This document shows positions 1-5,603 of a stretch of 5,603 nt of DNA, in pieces. The notes below the pieces were generated by a model. The model saw only the letters and a list, made by a program, of their open reading frames with translations. It did no database searches and was not told the origin of the DNA. Numbering within the stretch: position 1 is the stretch's first letter; every line of letters starts with the position of its first letter. Both the position numbers and the translations under genes were made by a program. The DNA is from Bacteroidota bacterium (GTDB taxonomy: Bacteria > Bacteroidota > Bacteroidia > 2-12-FULL-35-15). The DNA is taken from NCBI GenBank assembly GCA_021413595.1, contig JAIOQD010000173.1, positions 1 through 5,603 of the forward strand, written 5' to 3'.

Positions 1-1
1 A

Positions 2-634
2 GGCGCATTTTATGAAGAGCCGGCTTTAGATGGTTCTCGCCCAGGGCGCTATTATATTAATTTGTACAACATGGCTGATCAGGCAACCTATCAAATGGAG
101 GCTTTGGCTTATCACGAAGGAATCCCGGGACATCACATGCAAATAGCCATTGCACAGGAATTAGCCAACATCGCTAAGTTCCGTATGCATGGCGGAAATA
201 CTGCTTATGTGGAAGGTTGGGCCTTATATTCAGAACTTGTTCCAAAAGAAATTGGTTTTTATCAGGATCCATATTCTGATTTTGGGAGATTAGCAATGGA
301 ACTTTTCCGTGCTGCACGCCTTGTGGTTGATACAGGAATTCATCGCAAAAAATGGACACGTCAAAAAGCATTAACCTATTTTAAAGAAAATACGCCAAAT
401 CCTGAAGGAGATAATAAAAAAGAAATTGAACGTTATATTGTATGGCCTTCTCAAGCTACCGGCTACAAAATTGGGATGATTAAAATTTTAGATCTTCGTG
501 AAAAGGCGAAGATCCAATTGGGTAATAAATTTGATATCCGCGAATTTCATGATGTGGTGCTTACTTCAGGCCCTGTGCCAATGAACATTTTAGAAGAAAT
601 GGTAAATACCTGGGCAGAGAATAAATTAAAATAA
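2..634 (+). CDS. DUF885-family zinc-metallopeptidase-like protein, C-terminal part (5' end outside window)
   Basis: The reading frame is open from base 2, so the gene is cut by the window edge and only about its last 210 codons are present. A TTG at 62 lies in the middle of conserved sequence and is not the start. The first visible residues contain DGSRPGRYYIN, a hallmark just upstream of the catalytic core in DUF885 proteins. Then comes HEGIPGHH (bases 113-136), the family's HE-x3-GHH metal-binding motif, and YVEGWALYSE, whose Glu at 212-214 is the likely third metal ligand. The rest is the helical C-terminal part, with the IERYIVWPSQATGYKIG segment typical of the family. Family members are usually about 550-600 residues, often secreted or periplasmic, and are thought to be metallopeptidases, although the substrate is generally unknown. 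The signal peptide, if any, would be in the missing part. The M42 peptidase gene follows after 78 bases on the same strand. Confidence 0.9.
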   Translation, partial: GAFYEEPALDGSRPGRYYINLYNMADQATYQMEALAYHEGIPGHHMQIAIAQELANIAKFRMHGGNTAYVEGWALYSELVPKEIGFYQDPYSDFGRLAMELFRAARLVVDTGIHRKKWTRQKALTYFKENTPNPEGDNKKEIERYIVWPSQATGYKIGMIKILDLREKAKIQLGNKFDIREFHDVVLTSGPVPMNILEEMVNTWAENKLK

Positions 635-670
635 CGGGATGAAAGATAAAATTTGAGAGATAACTCACAT

Positions 671-705
671 ATCTAAAATCTAATGTCTTAAATCTAAAAA
701 TCTAA
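671..705. repeat. Short ATCTAA repeat array between the two peptidase genes
   Basis: ATCTAA occurs exactly at 671, 678, 692 and 700, with a degenerate copy (GTCTTA) at 685, giving a spacing of 7, 7, 7 and 8 bases. It fills the 3' half of the 78-base gap and ends 7 bases before the M42 start codon. No Shine-Dalgarno sequence is seen in this leader. I recall similar (A)ATCTAA-rich spacers in Bacteroidota intergenic regions but know no established function. It may be simple-sequence slippage, or it may affect local unwinding or translation initiation. Confidence 0.6.
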
Positions 706-712
706 ATCAAAA

Positions 713-1828
713 ATGGCAAAGAAAAAAGAAACAAAAAAAGAAACAAAATCAATACTTACAAAAAGTTCACATGAATTTTTACGTAATTATTTGAATAATT
801 CATCTCCAACAGGTTTTGAAAGTACAGGCCAAAAACTGTGGATTGATTATTTGAAACCATATATTGACGATTATTTTTTCGACAACTATGGAACAGCTGT
901 TGGTGTTATAAACCCAAAAGCAGAATTTAAAGTAGTGATAGAAGCACATGCTGATGAGATATCCTGGTTTGTGAATTATATTACTAATGATGGTTTTATT
1001 TATTTACGCAGAAATGGTGGTAGTGATCATATGATTGCTCCTTCCAAACGTGTAAATATATATACCGATAAAGGTATTGTTAAAGCAGTTTTTGGATGGC
1101 CTGCAATTCACGTTCGTGATGCAGCAAAAGAAGAACCACCATCCTTAAAAAATATTTTTTTGGATTGCGGATGTAATACAAAAAAGGAAGTTGAAGAACT
1201 AGGAATTCATGTGGGCTGTGTGATCACATACGAAGATGAATTTATGGTATTAAATGATCGTTATTATGTAGGAAGAGCCTTGGATAATCGTGTTGGTGGA
1301 TTTATGATTGCTGAGGTTGCACGTTTATTAAAAGAAAGCAAAACAAAATTGCCTTTCGGTTTATATATTGTTAATTCTGTGCAGGAAGAAGTTGGTTTAC
1401 GCGGTGCTGAAATGATTACTCATACAATTAAACCAAATGTGGCTATTATTACAGATGTTTGTCATGACACTCAATCTCCAATGATGAATAAAATCTCAAG
1501 CGGTGATCTGGCTTGTGGTAAAGGTCCTGTACTTACTTATGGTCCAGCTGTTCAAAACAACTTATTGAAACTTATCATTGAGGCCGCCAAGGGTAACAAA
1601 ATACCGTTTCAGCGTGCTGCAGCATCGCGTGCTACAGGAACAGACACTGATGCTTTTGCCTATTCGGTAGGAGGTGTACCATCGGCATTAATTTCTTTAC
1701 CGCTGCGCTATATGCACACTACTGTGGAAAGCGTTCATAAAGACGATGTGGAAAACGTGATTAAACTAATTTTCCAATCGCTGAAAGCAATTAAAAACAA
1801 TCACGATTTTAAGTATATAAAAAAATAA
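713..1828 (+). CDS. M42-family metallopeptidase (glutamyl aminopeptidase/endoglucanase-like, TET-type)
   Basis: This 371-residue protein is a complete M42 aminopeptidase, a family of cytosolic, usually di-metal enzymes that form large tetrahedral assemblies and trim short peptides. The expected ligands can be read: His79 in EAHADEISW, bridging Asp191 in RALDNRVGG, Glu226 preceded by the general base Glu225 in VQEEVGLRGA, Asp248 in ITDVCHD, and His335 in RYMHTTVESVH. The region around residue 310 carries the family's GTDTDAFA segment. Position 80 is Ala where many M42 enzymes read HMDEIG. The peptidase domain begins near residue 20 (EFLRNYLNNSSPTGFES). Residues 1-12 are a lysine-rich tail with a KKET repeat. 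The start is chosen because it is the first ATG, follows an A-rich leader, and has no signal peptide. The gene ends in a strong terminator. It is probably in one transcript with the DUF885 gene, since no terminator lies between them. The exact peptide specificity cannot be told from sequence. Confidence 0.94.
   Translation: MAKKKETKKETKSILTKSSHEFLRNYLNNSSPTGFESTGQKLWIDYLKPYIDDYFFDNYGTAVGVINPKAEFKVVIEAHADEISWFVNYITNDGFIYLRRNGGSDHMIAPSKRVNIYTDKGIVKAVFGWPAIHVRDAAKEEPPSLKNIFLDCGCNTKKEVEELGIHVGCVITYEDEFMVLNDRYYVGRALDNRVGGFMIAEVARLLKESKTKLPFGLYIVNSVQEEVGLRGAEMITHTIKPNVAIITDVCHDTQSPMMNKISSGDLACGKGPVLTYGPAVQNNLLKLIIEAAKGNKIPFQRAAASRATGTDTDAFAYSVGGVPSALISLPLRYMHTTVESVHKDDVENVIKLIFQSLKAIKNNHDFKYIKK
722..745 (+). 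repeat. Perfect 12-base tandem duplication in the M42 N-terminus
   Basis: The unit AAAAAAGAAACA occurs twice back to back (722-733 and 734-745), in frame, encoding KKET-KKET. It contains A6 and A7 runs. Changing the number of whole units would lengthen or shorten the lysine-rich tail by four residues without disturbing the peptidase domain. Confidence 0.85.
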
Positions 1829-1846
1829 TTCTATTGAAATCAACTG

Positions 1847-1889
1847 AGCCTGCTCTATTCTTGAAAAAAGAAAGATGCAGGCTTTTTTA
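1847..1889 (+). terminator. Rho-independent terminator after the M42 gene
   Basis: A long hairpin begins 19 bases after the stop codon. AGCCTGC (1847-1853) pairs with GCAGGCT (1877-1883), TCT (1854-1856) with AGA (1873-1875), and TTCTT (1858-1862) with AAGAA (1868-1872). The loop is GAAAA, with single-base bulges at A1857 and T1876. The result is 15 base pairs followed directly by a run of six T (1883-1888), the first of which is the closing base of the stem. It ends the peptidase transcript and separates it from the GH3-LysE operon. Confidence 0.88.
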
Positions 1890-1990
1890 TTCGATTTTTT
1901 CTAAAAAAAAATCCTGCAATACTGTTGGGCGCAACAATCCCAAAGGAAGAATTTACAATAATAACCTTCAATATATTTAAAATAGATTAC

Positions 1991-1998
1991 TATACTTG
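1991..1998 (+). promoter_or_regulatory. Weak candidate -7 promoter element for the GH3-LysE operon
   Basis: TATACTTG matches the Bacteroidota -7 consensus TAnnTTTG at all but one fixed position. The expected -33 TTG is not present at the right distance; only TTC occurs near 1967. If used, the transcript would have a leader of roughly 95 bases. Another match with one mismatch, TATTTTTA at 2054, is no better supported. This is a guess from consensus only. Confidence 0.2.
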
Positions 1999-2048
1999 AA
2001 TACGTTAAATCCTTTTCATTAAAATTCAATTTTTTTTAACTAAAAAAA

Positions 2049-2090
2049 ATGAGTATTTTTATTCAAAATTATGCGGTAAATTATTTATAA
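2049..2090 (+). CDS. Possible 13-codon upstream ORF before the GH3 gene
   Basis: An ATG directly after a run of eight A opens a frame reading MSIFIQNYAVNYL and stops at 2088-2090, eight bases before the GH3 ATG. The A-rich run before the ATG resembles the leaders of the other genes here, and the short gap to GH3 would allow translational coupling. There is no run of one amino acid as in classical attenuators. Short frames like this arise often by chance in AT-rich DNA, so this is tentative. Confidence 0.15.
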   Translation: MSIFIQNYAVNYL

Positions 2091-2098
2091 ATCAATAA

Positions 2099-3643
2099 AT
2101 GGCGATTTTAGGCTCCATACTCAAACGTACATTAGAACTAAGGGAAAGAATACCCAGAATACGTAAAGTTAACGGTTATACTCAACAAGCTAAGGTATTA
2201 AAAAAACTGCTTACTAAGGCTGAATTTACTGCCCTTGGCACGCATTATAATTTTTCTAAAATAATTAGTGAACCCGATATTGTAAACGCATTTCAGAATA
2301 CAATTCATACACATGATTACAATTCAATGTTCAAAAAATGGTGGTTCCGTTCTTTGAATGGAGAAGCCTATGTTTGCTGGCCAGGACGCATAAAATATTT
2401 CGCATTAAGCTCAGGAACATCTGACTCTTCAAGCAAATACATCCCGGTTACTTCTGATATGCTGCGTGCTATAAAAAAAATCAGTATTCGTCAATTGGGT
2501 TTACAAAGTCAATATGACTTTCCGAAAGAACATTTTCAGCGTGGTGCCTTAATGCTAGGTGGAAGTACTCACCTAAATTATAATGGTACTTATTTTGAAG
2601 GCGATCTAAGTGGTATTACAGCTAAAAACATTCCATTTTACTTTCAACATTTTTACAAGCCCGGCAAGCGGATTTCAAAAGAACGTGATTGGGAAACCAA
2701 GCTTGAAGAGATCACAAAAAATGCAAAAAAATGGGATATAGCTATTGTTGCCGGAGTTCCGGCTTGGGTTCAAATTCTTTTTGAAAGAATTATTACTGAA
2801 TACAAAGTAAATAACATTCATGATATATGGCCTAATTTGGAAATATATGTTCATGGTGGGGTAGCGATTGCACCTTATAAAAAAGGATTTGAAAAATTGC
2901 TGGGTAAGCCCATCATTTATTTTGACACCTATTTAGCATCCGAAGGATTTATTGCATATCAGGACAGACAAGGTACTGAATCTTGTAGAATGGTACTTGA
3001 TAATGGAATATTTTTCGAGTTTGTTCCTTTCAATGAAAAGAATTTTGATTCGGAAGGAACAATTGTGGAAACCCCTGAAGCATATCATATCGGTCAAGTT
3101 CAGGAAGGAGTGGAATATGCCTTATTGCTTTCAACGTGTTCGGGAGCCTGGCGTTATTTGATCGGTGATGTGATCAAATTTACATCCCTTGAGAATTATG
3201 AAATTATTATTACCGGCCGTACAAAGCAATTTTTAAGTTTATGCGGTGAACATTTGTCTCAGGATAATATGAACCGGGCTATTGAACTTGTTTCAGGCGA
3301 ATTAAATATTGAAATAAAAGAATTCACTGTTGCAGGTATTAATTATGAATCATTATTCGCACACCATTGGTATATTGGCACGGACGACAAAGTAGATGTT
3401 GCTATCTTGCGTAAGCGAATTGATGAAGTACTAAAAGATTTGAATGACGACTATCGTGTGGAACGCATTGCAGCCTTAAAAGAAGTGATTGTTGATGTAA
3501 TGCCAAGCCATGTGTTTTATGATTACATGCAATCGATTGGTAAAATTGGTGCTTCGTTCAAATTTCCACGAGTCCTCAAAAGCACAAAACTAACCGATTG
3601 GGAAACTTATTTAAAAAATAAGGCACAAAAAAATAACCTATGA
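2099..3643 (+). CDS. GH3 auxin-responsive-promoter-family protein (acyl-adenylating amide synthetase-like)
   Basis: This 514-residue protein belongs to the GH3 branch of adenylate-forming enzymes. In plants these activate carboxylic acids such as jasmonate or indole-acetate with ATP and join them to amino acids; the substrates of the bacterial members are mostly unknown. Visible motifs in order: the phosphate-binding loop SSGTS (104-108), GGVAIAP (253-259), the YLASEG nucleotide motif (278-283), YLIGD (353-357), the hinge GRTKQFLSLCGEHL (373-386), and the C-terminal GASFKFPR (484-491), comparable to the conserved GAxxxQYKxPR of plant GH3 proteins. All ATP-handling motifs look intact, so an active enzyme is likely. 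No signal peptide is seen; it is probably cytosolic. An in-frame TAA directly before the ATG fixes the upstream limit of the frame. The stop codon overlaps the next gene's start. The actual acid and amine substrates cannot be read from the sequence. Confidence 0.92.
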   Translation: MAILGSILKRTLELRERIPRIRKVNGYTQQAKVLKKLLTKAEFTALGTHYNFSKIISEPDIVNAFQNTIHTHDYNSMFKKWWFRSLNGEAYVCWPGRIKYFALSSGTSDSSSKYIPVTSDMLRAIKKISIRQLGLQSQYDFPKEHFQRGALMLGGSTHLNYNGTYFEGDLSGITAKNIPFYFQHFYKPGKRISKERDWETKLEEITKNAKKWDIAIVAGVPAWVQILFERIITEYKVNNIHDIWPNLEIYVHGGVAIAPYKKGFEKLLGKPIIYFDTYLASEGFIAYQDRQGTESCRMVLDNGIFFEFVPFNEKNFDSEGTIVETPEAYHIGQVQEGVEYALLLSTCSGAWRYLIGDVIKFTSLENYEIIITGRTKQFLSLCGEHLSQDNMNRAIELVSGELNIEIKEFTVAGINYESLFAHHWYIGTDDKVDVAILRKRIDEVLKDLNDDYRVERIAALKEVIVDVMPSHVFYDYMQSIGKIGASFKFPRVLKSTKLTDWETYLKNKAQKNNL

Positions 3644-4269
3644 TTTTAAAAGCCATTTTTCAAGGATTATTATTGGGCTCCGTTTTGGCTATACAGCCGG
3701 GGCCATCCTTGTTTACTTTGATACAAACGAGCAGCAAAAAAGGATTTAAATCAGGTTTTGCACTTGCCATTGGAATTTTCCTGAGTGATGTAATATGTGT
3801 GCTATTAGCTTATTTAGGAATTGCACAACTTTTCGACAATCCAAATAATAAAATGGTAATTGGCCTAATTGGCGGAACACTTTTAATAGTATTTGGTTTG
3901 TTCAGCATTTTTCATAAAAAGAAGGAGGAGGAAGAAAAAGGAATAGTAGTAAAGGCTGTAAATGTACCACTGTTTATTACAAAAGGTTTCTTTCTGAACA
4001 TCTTAAACCCATCTGTTATTTTTTTATGGATCTTGTGGGTAGGCGCAGTAAGCTCAAATAAAGAATTTACCCGACTTCATATTTCTCTTTTTTTTATCAC
4101 TACTCTGGCCATTGTATTTATTACTGATGTGCTAAAAGCCTATTTTGCAAATAAAATAAGCAAACATCTTAGCCATAAGATCTTGCGCAAAATAAGTATA
4201 CTACTTGGAATAATTCTATTAGTTACCGGCCTGGTTTTTATATACCGCGTGGTTTCGGTGTATTTCTAA
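3640..4269 (+). CDS. LysE-family amino-acid/metabolite exporter
   Basis: This 209-residue inner-membrane protein has the length and layout of LysE/RhtB exporters, which efflux amino acids and related small molecules using the proton gradient. About six hydrophobic segments are visible, near residues 4-28, 39-64, 71-91, 112-136, 147-166 and 183-207. The signature PGP lies at 20-22 in helix one, followed by the Lys/Gly-rich turn SSKKGFKSGF. ILNPSVIFLW (121-130) corresponds to the second conserved NP motif. A charged KKKEEEEK loop (93-100) separates the two halves. Its ATG overlaps the GH3 stop as ATGA, so the two proteins are probably translationally coupled and functionally linked, for example by exporting the product of GH3. 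The substrate is not predictable from sequence, and export of ordinary amino acids is equally possible. Confidence 0.9.
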   Translation: MILKAIFQGLLLGSVLAIQPGPSLFTLIQTSSKKGFKSGFALAIGIFLSDVICVLLAYLGIAQLFDNPNNKMVIGLIGGTLLIVFGLFSIFHKKKEEEEKGIVVKAVNVPLFITKGFFLNILNPSVIFLWILWVGAVSSNKEFTRLHISLFFITTLAIVFITDVLKAYFANKISKHLSHKILRKISILLGIILLVTGLVFIYRVVSVYF

Positions 4270-4295
4270 AGCAGTATTACCAGAATAGGTTAGTC

Positions 4296-4335
4296 CTAAT
4301 TTGAAATTAGAATAAACTTTATTACACCTTATTCT
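4296..4335. terminator. Inverted repeats in the convergent gap between lysE-like and methyltransferase genes
   Basis: CTAATTT (4296-4302) and AAATTAG (4304-4310) form a perfect palindrome around one G. AGAATAA (4309-4315) also pairs with TTATTCT (4329-4335), followed by TTATTTAT on the plus strand. The two stems share bases 4309-4310. Position between two converging stop codons suggests a two-way termination zone, but the stems are nearly all A/T and lack a clean T-run, so they are weak compared with the hairpin at 1847. Confidence 0.35.
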
Positions 4336-5049
4336 TTATTTATAGATCAGGAAAATTGCAGGACGTTTATTAATATCGGGGATCTGTTTTTTCCAACTGG
4401 AAACATATTTTGTTTTAATAAATTCCGTTGGAAGCGTTATATCACAGGCGATACAAAGTGGCGTTTTACTATCACAATTTGTTAAAATGTCATCCAATAA
4501 ATGCATATTGCGATAAGGTGTCTCAATAAATAGTTGAGTTTGACTTTTTTCTCTTGCTATTTTTTCCAGTTCTTTTATTTTTTTTATGCGTTCGCTGCGT
4601 TCCTTTGGTAAATATCCATGAAATGTAAAACTTTGTCCGTTAAATCCTGATGCCATCAGCGCGAGTAAAATGGAGGATGGACCAACTAATGGAACTACTT
4701 TAATACTTCTTTCGTGTGCTAACTTTACCACATCAGCACCAGGATCAGCAACACCGGGGCAACCGGCTTCTGAAATTATTCCTATATTTTTTCCAAGATT
4801 AATTGAATTTAAGTAGCCCGAAATGTCATTTAAGTTAGTATGCTGATTTAAGGGATGTAAAATAATTTCCTGCAAAGGTTTAATAATCCCCATTTTTTTT
4901 AAATAATGGCGAGCTGCCTTTTCGTTTTCAACAATATATTCATCAATAGTATTGATGATCTGATTTACTTTTACAGGCATAACATCAGCCGTTTCAGCAT
5001 TAATTCCAAGGGTTGTAGGTATTAAGTAAAGGGTTCCTTTTTCAATCAT
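4336..5049 (-). CDS. SAM-dependent methyltransferase, short RsmI-like (tetrapyrrole-methylase fold)
   Basis: This 237-residue protein has the fold of RsmI, which 2'-O-methylates C1402 of 16S rRNA, and of the tetrapyrrole methylases. GTLYLIPTTLG (5-15) is the first strand and loop. EAGCPGVADPG (94-104) matches the DAGTPLINDPG motif of RsmI. VPLVGPSSILLALMASG (119-135) is the SAM-binding GPS/GPC loop. FHGYLP (143-148) and FIETPYRN (174-181) match later conserved blocks. Against RsmI it lacks the AEDTR motif (IVENEKAARHYL stands there) and the NLxDIT start, and it ends without the C-terminal extension. It therefore looks like the Bacteroidota paralogue usually called only SAM-dependent methyltransferase, and its target may not be C1402. 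It lies 55 bases after the phosphatase gene on the same strand, probably in one transcript. The start fits the family N-terminus and follows an A-rich leader. Confidence 0.88.
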   Translation of the reverse strand: MIEKGTLYLIPTTLGINAETADVMPVKVNQIINTIDEYIVENEKAARHYLKKMGIIKPLQEIILHPLNQHTNLNDISGYLNSINLGKNIGIISEAGCPGVADPGADVVKLAHERSIKVVPLVGPSSILLALMASGFNGQSFTFHGYLPKERSERIKKIKELEKIAREKSQTQLFIETPYRNMHLLDDILTNCDSKTPLCIACDITLPTEFIKTKYVSSWKKQIPDINKRPAIFLIYK

Positions 5050-5104
5050 TTTTATTTTTTTTATTCAACAAAGAGCTTCGTTTATTTTTTTAAAACAAAC
5101 ATTA

Positions 5105-5569
5105 TTAATTAGTAATTACCATCGAATGAGCAATTACATCACATGCTTTTTCAAGCAATATAAATACATTTTCGAAGCCCTGCTCGCCTCCAAAATAAGG
5201 ATCAGGAACGGCCATATTAGAATTTGGATAAACCCTGTTCAATATCAATTCTACTTTACGTTTATCATTTTCATTGCGCGCAAGGCTAATAACATCAGAG
5301 TAATTGGAACTATCCATTACAAAAATAGTATCGAATTTATCAAAATCCTCCACTTGAAATTGTCTTCCTTTTAATTTAGAAATATCAATCCCATGCTGTT
5401 TTGCATTCAAAACAGTGCGGTTATCAGGATGCTGTCCAATATGATAATTAGATGTTCCTGCAGAATCGATATTGATATCAAGATTCAATTTTTCGGCTTT
5501 GTCTCGTAAAATCCCTTCTGCCAAAGGAGAACGACAAATATTGCCAAGGCAAACCATTAAATAGGACAT
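5105..5569 (-). CDS. Low-molecular-weight protein-tyrosine phosphatase
   Basis: This 154-residue cytosolic enzyme is of normal family length and removes phosphate from phosphotyrosine (or other small phosphorylated substrates). The phosphate-binding loop CLGNICRS begins at residue 7: Cys7 is the nucleophile and Arg13 binds phosphate (C-x5-R). The general acid is Asp123 in VPDPYFGG. SAGTSNYHIGQHPDNR (36-51) is the usual substrate-side loop, with Tyr42 where many relatives have Trp. The ATG at 5569 is chosen because MSYLMVCLGN gives the standard short strand before the loop; starting at Met5 would remove it. No tyrosine kinase or capsule gene is visible nearby, so a Wzb-like capsule role is not supported. 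It is the first gene of a probable two-gene transcript with the RsmI-like methyltransferase. Confidence 0.95.
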   Translation of the reverse strand: MSYLMVCLGNICRSPLAEGILRDKAEKLNLDINIDSAGTSNYHIGQHPDNRTVLNAKQHGIDISKLKGRQFQVEDFDKFDTIFVMDSSNYSDVISLARNENDKRKVELILNRVYPNSNMAVPDPYFGGEQGFENVFILLEKACDVIAHSMVITN

Positions 5570-5603
5570 AATAATATATTTTTTTGAGATTATTTTTTTA
5601 TTA
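5570..5603 (-). promoter_or_regulatory. AT-only leader upstream of the phosphatase gene, cut by window edge
   Basis: Of these 34 bases, 32 are A or T. The segment is the 5' leader of the phosphatase gene and contains no Shine-Dalgarno sequence. No TAnnTTTG element is seen, so the promoter is either beyond the edge or shared with a gene further upstream. Confidence 0.3.

Larger units (their letters stand above)
1890..2098 (+). promoter_or_regulatory. AT-rich leader region upstream of the GH3-LysE operon
   Basis: This gene-free stretch must hold the promoter of the following operon, because a strong terminator lies just upstream. It contains an all-A/T hairpin (GATTTTTT 1893-1900 with AAAAAATC 1906-1913), a small TGTTG/CAACA hairpin (1923-1936) without a T-run, and a weak match to the Bacteroidota -7 element. 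A 13-codon reading frame (2049-2090) ends shortly before the GH3 start. No riboswitch class or clear operator was recognised. Confidence 0.5.

Noticed and set aside
62..70. TTG at 62 as a start codon of the first gene
   Set aside because: The frame is open to base 2 and the residues before it (DGSRPGRYYIN) are conserved DUF885 sequence, so the gene starts outside the window.
174..371. 65-codon minus-strand reading frame opposite the DUF885 gene
   Set aside because: It is antisense to conserved DUF885 motifs and looks like a chance frame.
647..655. TAAAATTTG as a -7 promoter element for the M42 gene
   Set aside because: The spacing between TA and TTTG is one base too long for TAnnTTTG and no TTG lies at the -33 distance.
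1747..1755. TGTGGAAAA resembling a reverse-strand DnaA box
   Set aside because: It is a single copy inside the M42 coding sequence, with similar near-matches elsewhere in coding DNA; there is no cluster, so chance is the best explanation.
1923..1936. TGTTG-GGCG-CAACA hairpin in the GH3 leader
   Set aside because: The stem has only five pairs with no T-run or known regulator match; it is too short to call an operator or terminator.
2952..3161. 69-codon plus-strand reading frame inside the GH3 gene in another frame
   Set aside because: It overlaps conserved GH3 coding sequence and shows no independent protein features.
5080..5100. Inverted repeat between the phosphatase and methyltransferase genes
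   Set aside because: GTTTGTTTT/AAAATAAAC on the minus strand folds with one G-U pair but is almost all A/T and lacks a following T-run, so it does not support a terminator that would split the operon.
5126..5374. 82-codon plus-strand reading frame opposite the phosphatase gene
   Set aside because: It lies fully inside the phosphatase gene on the other strand, has no domain-like sequence, and the phosphatase is certain.

Overview
The window is AT-rich chromosomal DNA carrying six protein genes, two of them reaching or nearing the window edges. It looks like a member of the Bacteroidota. The starts have A-rich leaders with no Shine-Dalgarno sequence. The proteins are Lys/Asn/Ile-rich. The gene families (DUF885 metallopeptidase, lysine-tailed M42 peptidase, bacterial GH3 protein, short RsmI-like methyltransferase next to a low-molecular-weight phosphatase) are a combination I associate with that phylum. 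This assignment comes from gene content and style; no rRNA or other marker is present.

Left part (1-1889, plus strand): the C-terminal part of a DUF885 metallopeptidase enters from the left edge. After 78 bases with a short ATCTAA repeat comes a complete M42-family aminopeptidase with all expected metal ligands. A strong intrinsic terminator (1847-1889) closes this peptidase unit.

Middle (1890-4269, plus strand): a roughly 210-base AT-rich leader, with a weak promoter candidate and a possible 13-codon upstream reading frame, precedes a two-gene operon. The first gene is a GH3-family acyl-adenylating enzyme. The second is a LysE-type exporter whose ATG overlaps the GH3 stop codon (ATGA). The pairing suggests, but does not prove, that an acyl-amino-acid-like product is made and then exported. 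This is the most interesting point in the window.

Right part (4336-5569, minus strand): a low-molecular-weight protein-tyrosine phosphatase is followed 55 bases later by a short, divergent SAM-dependent methyltransferase of the RsmI/tetrapyrrole-methylase fold. These converge on the GH3-LysE operon across a 66-base gap with small inverted repeats. From memory, this phosphatase-methyltransferase pair often lies directly downstream of dnaA in Flavobacteriia-like genomes, so dnaA may lie just beyond the right edge. That cannot be tested here.

No CRISPR array, insertion sequence, tRNA, rRNA or recognisable defence system was found. Most of the window is ordinary housekeeping and peptidase content.
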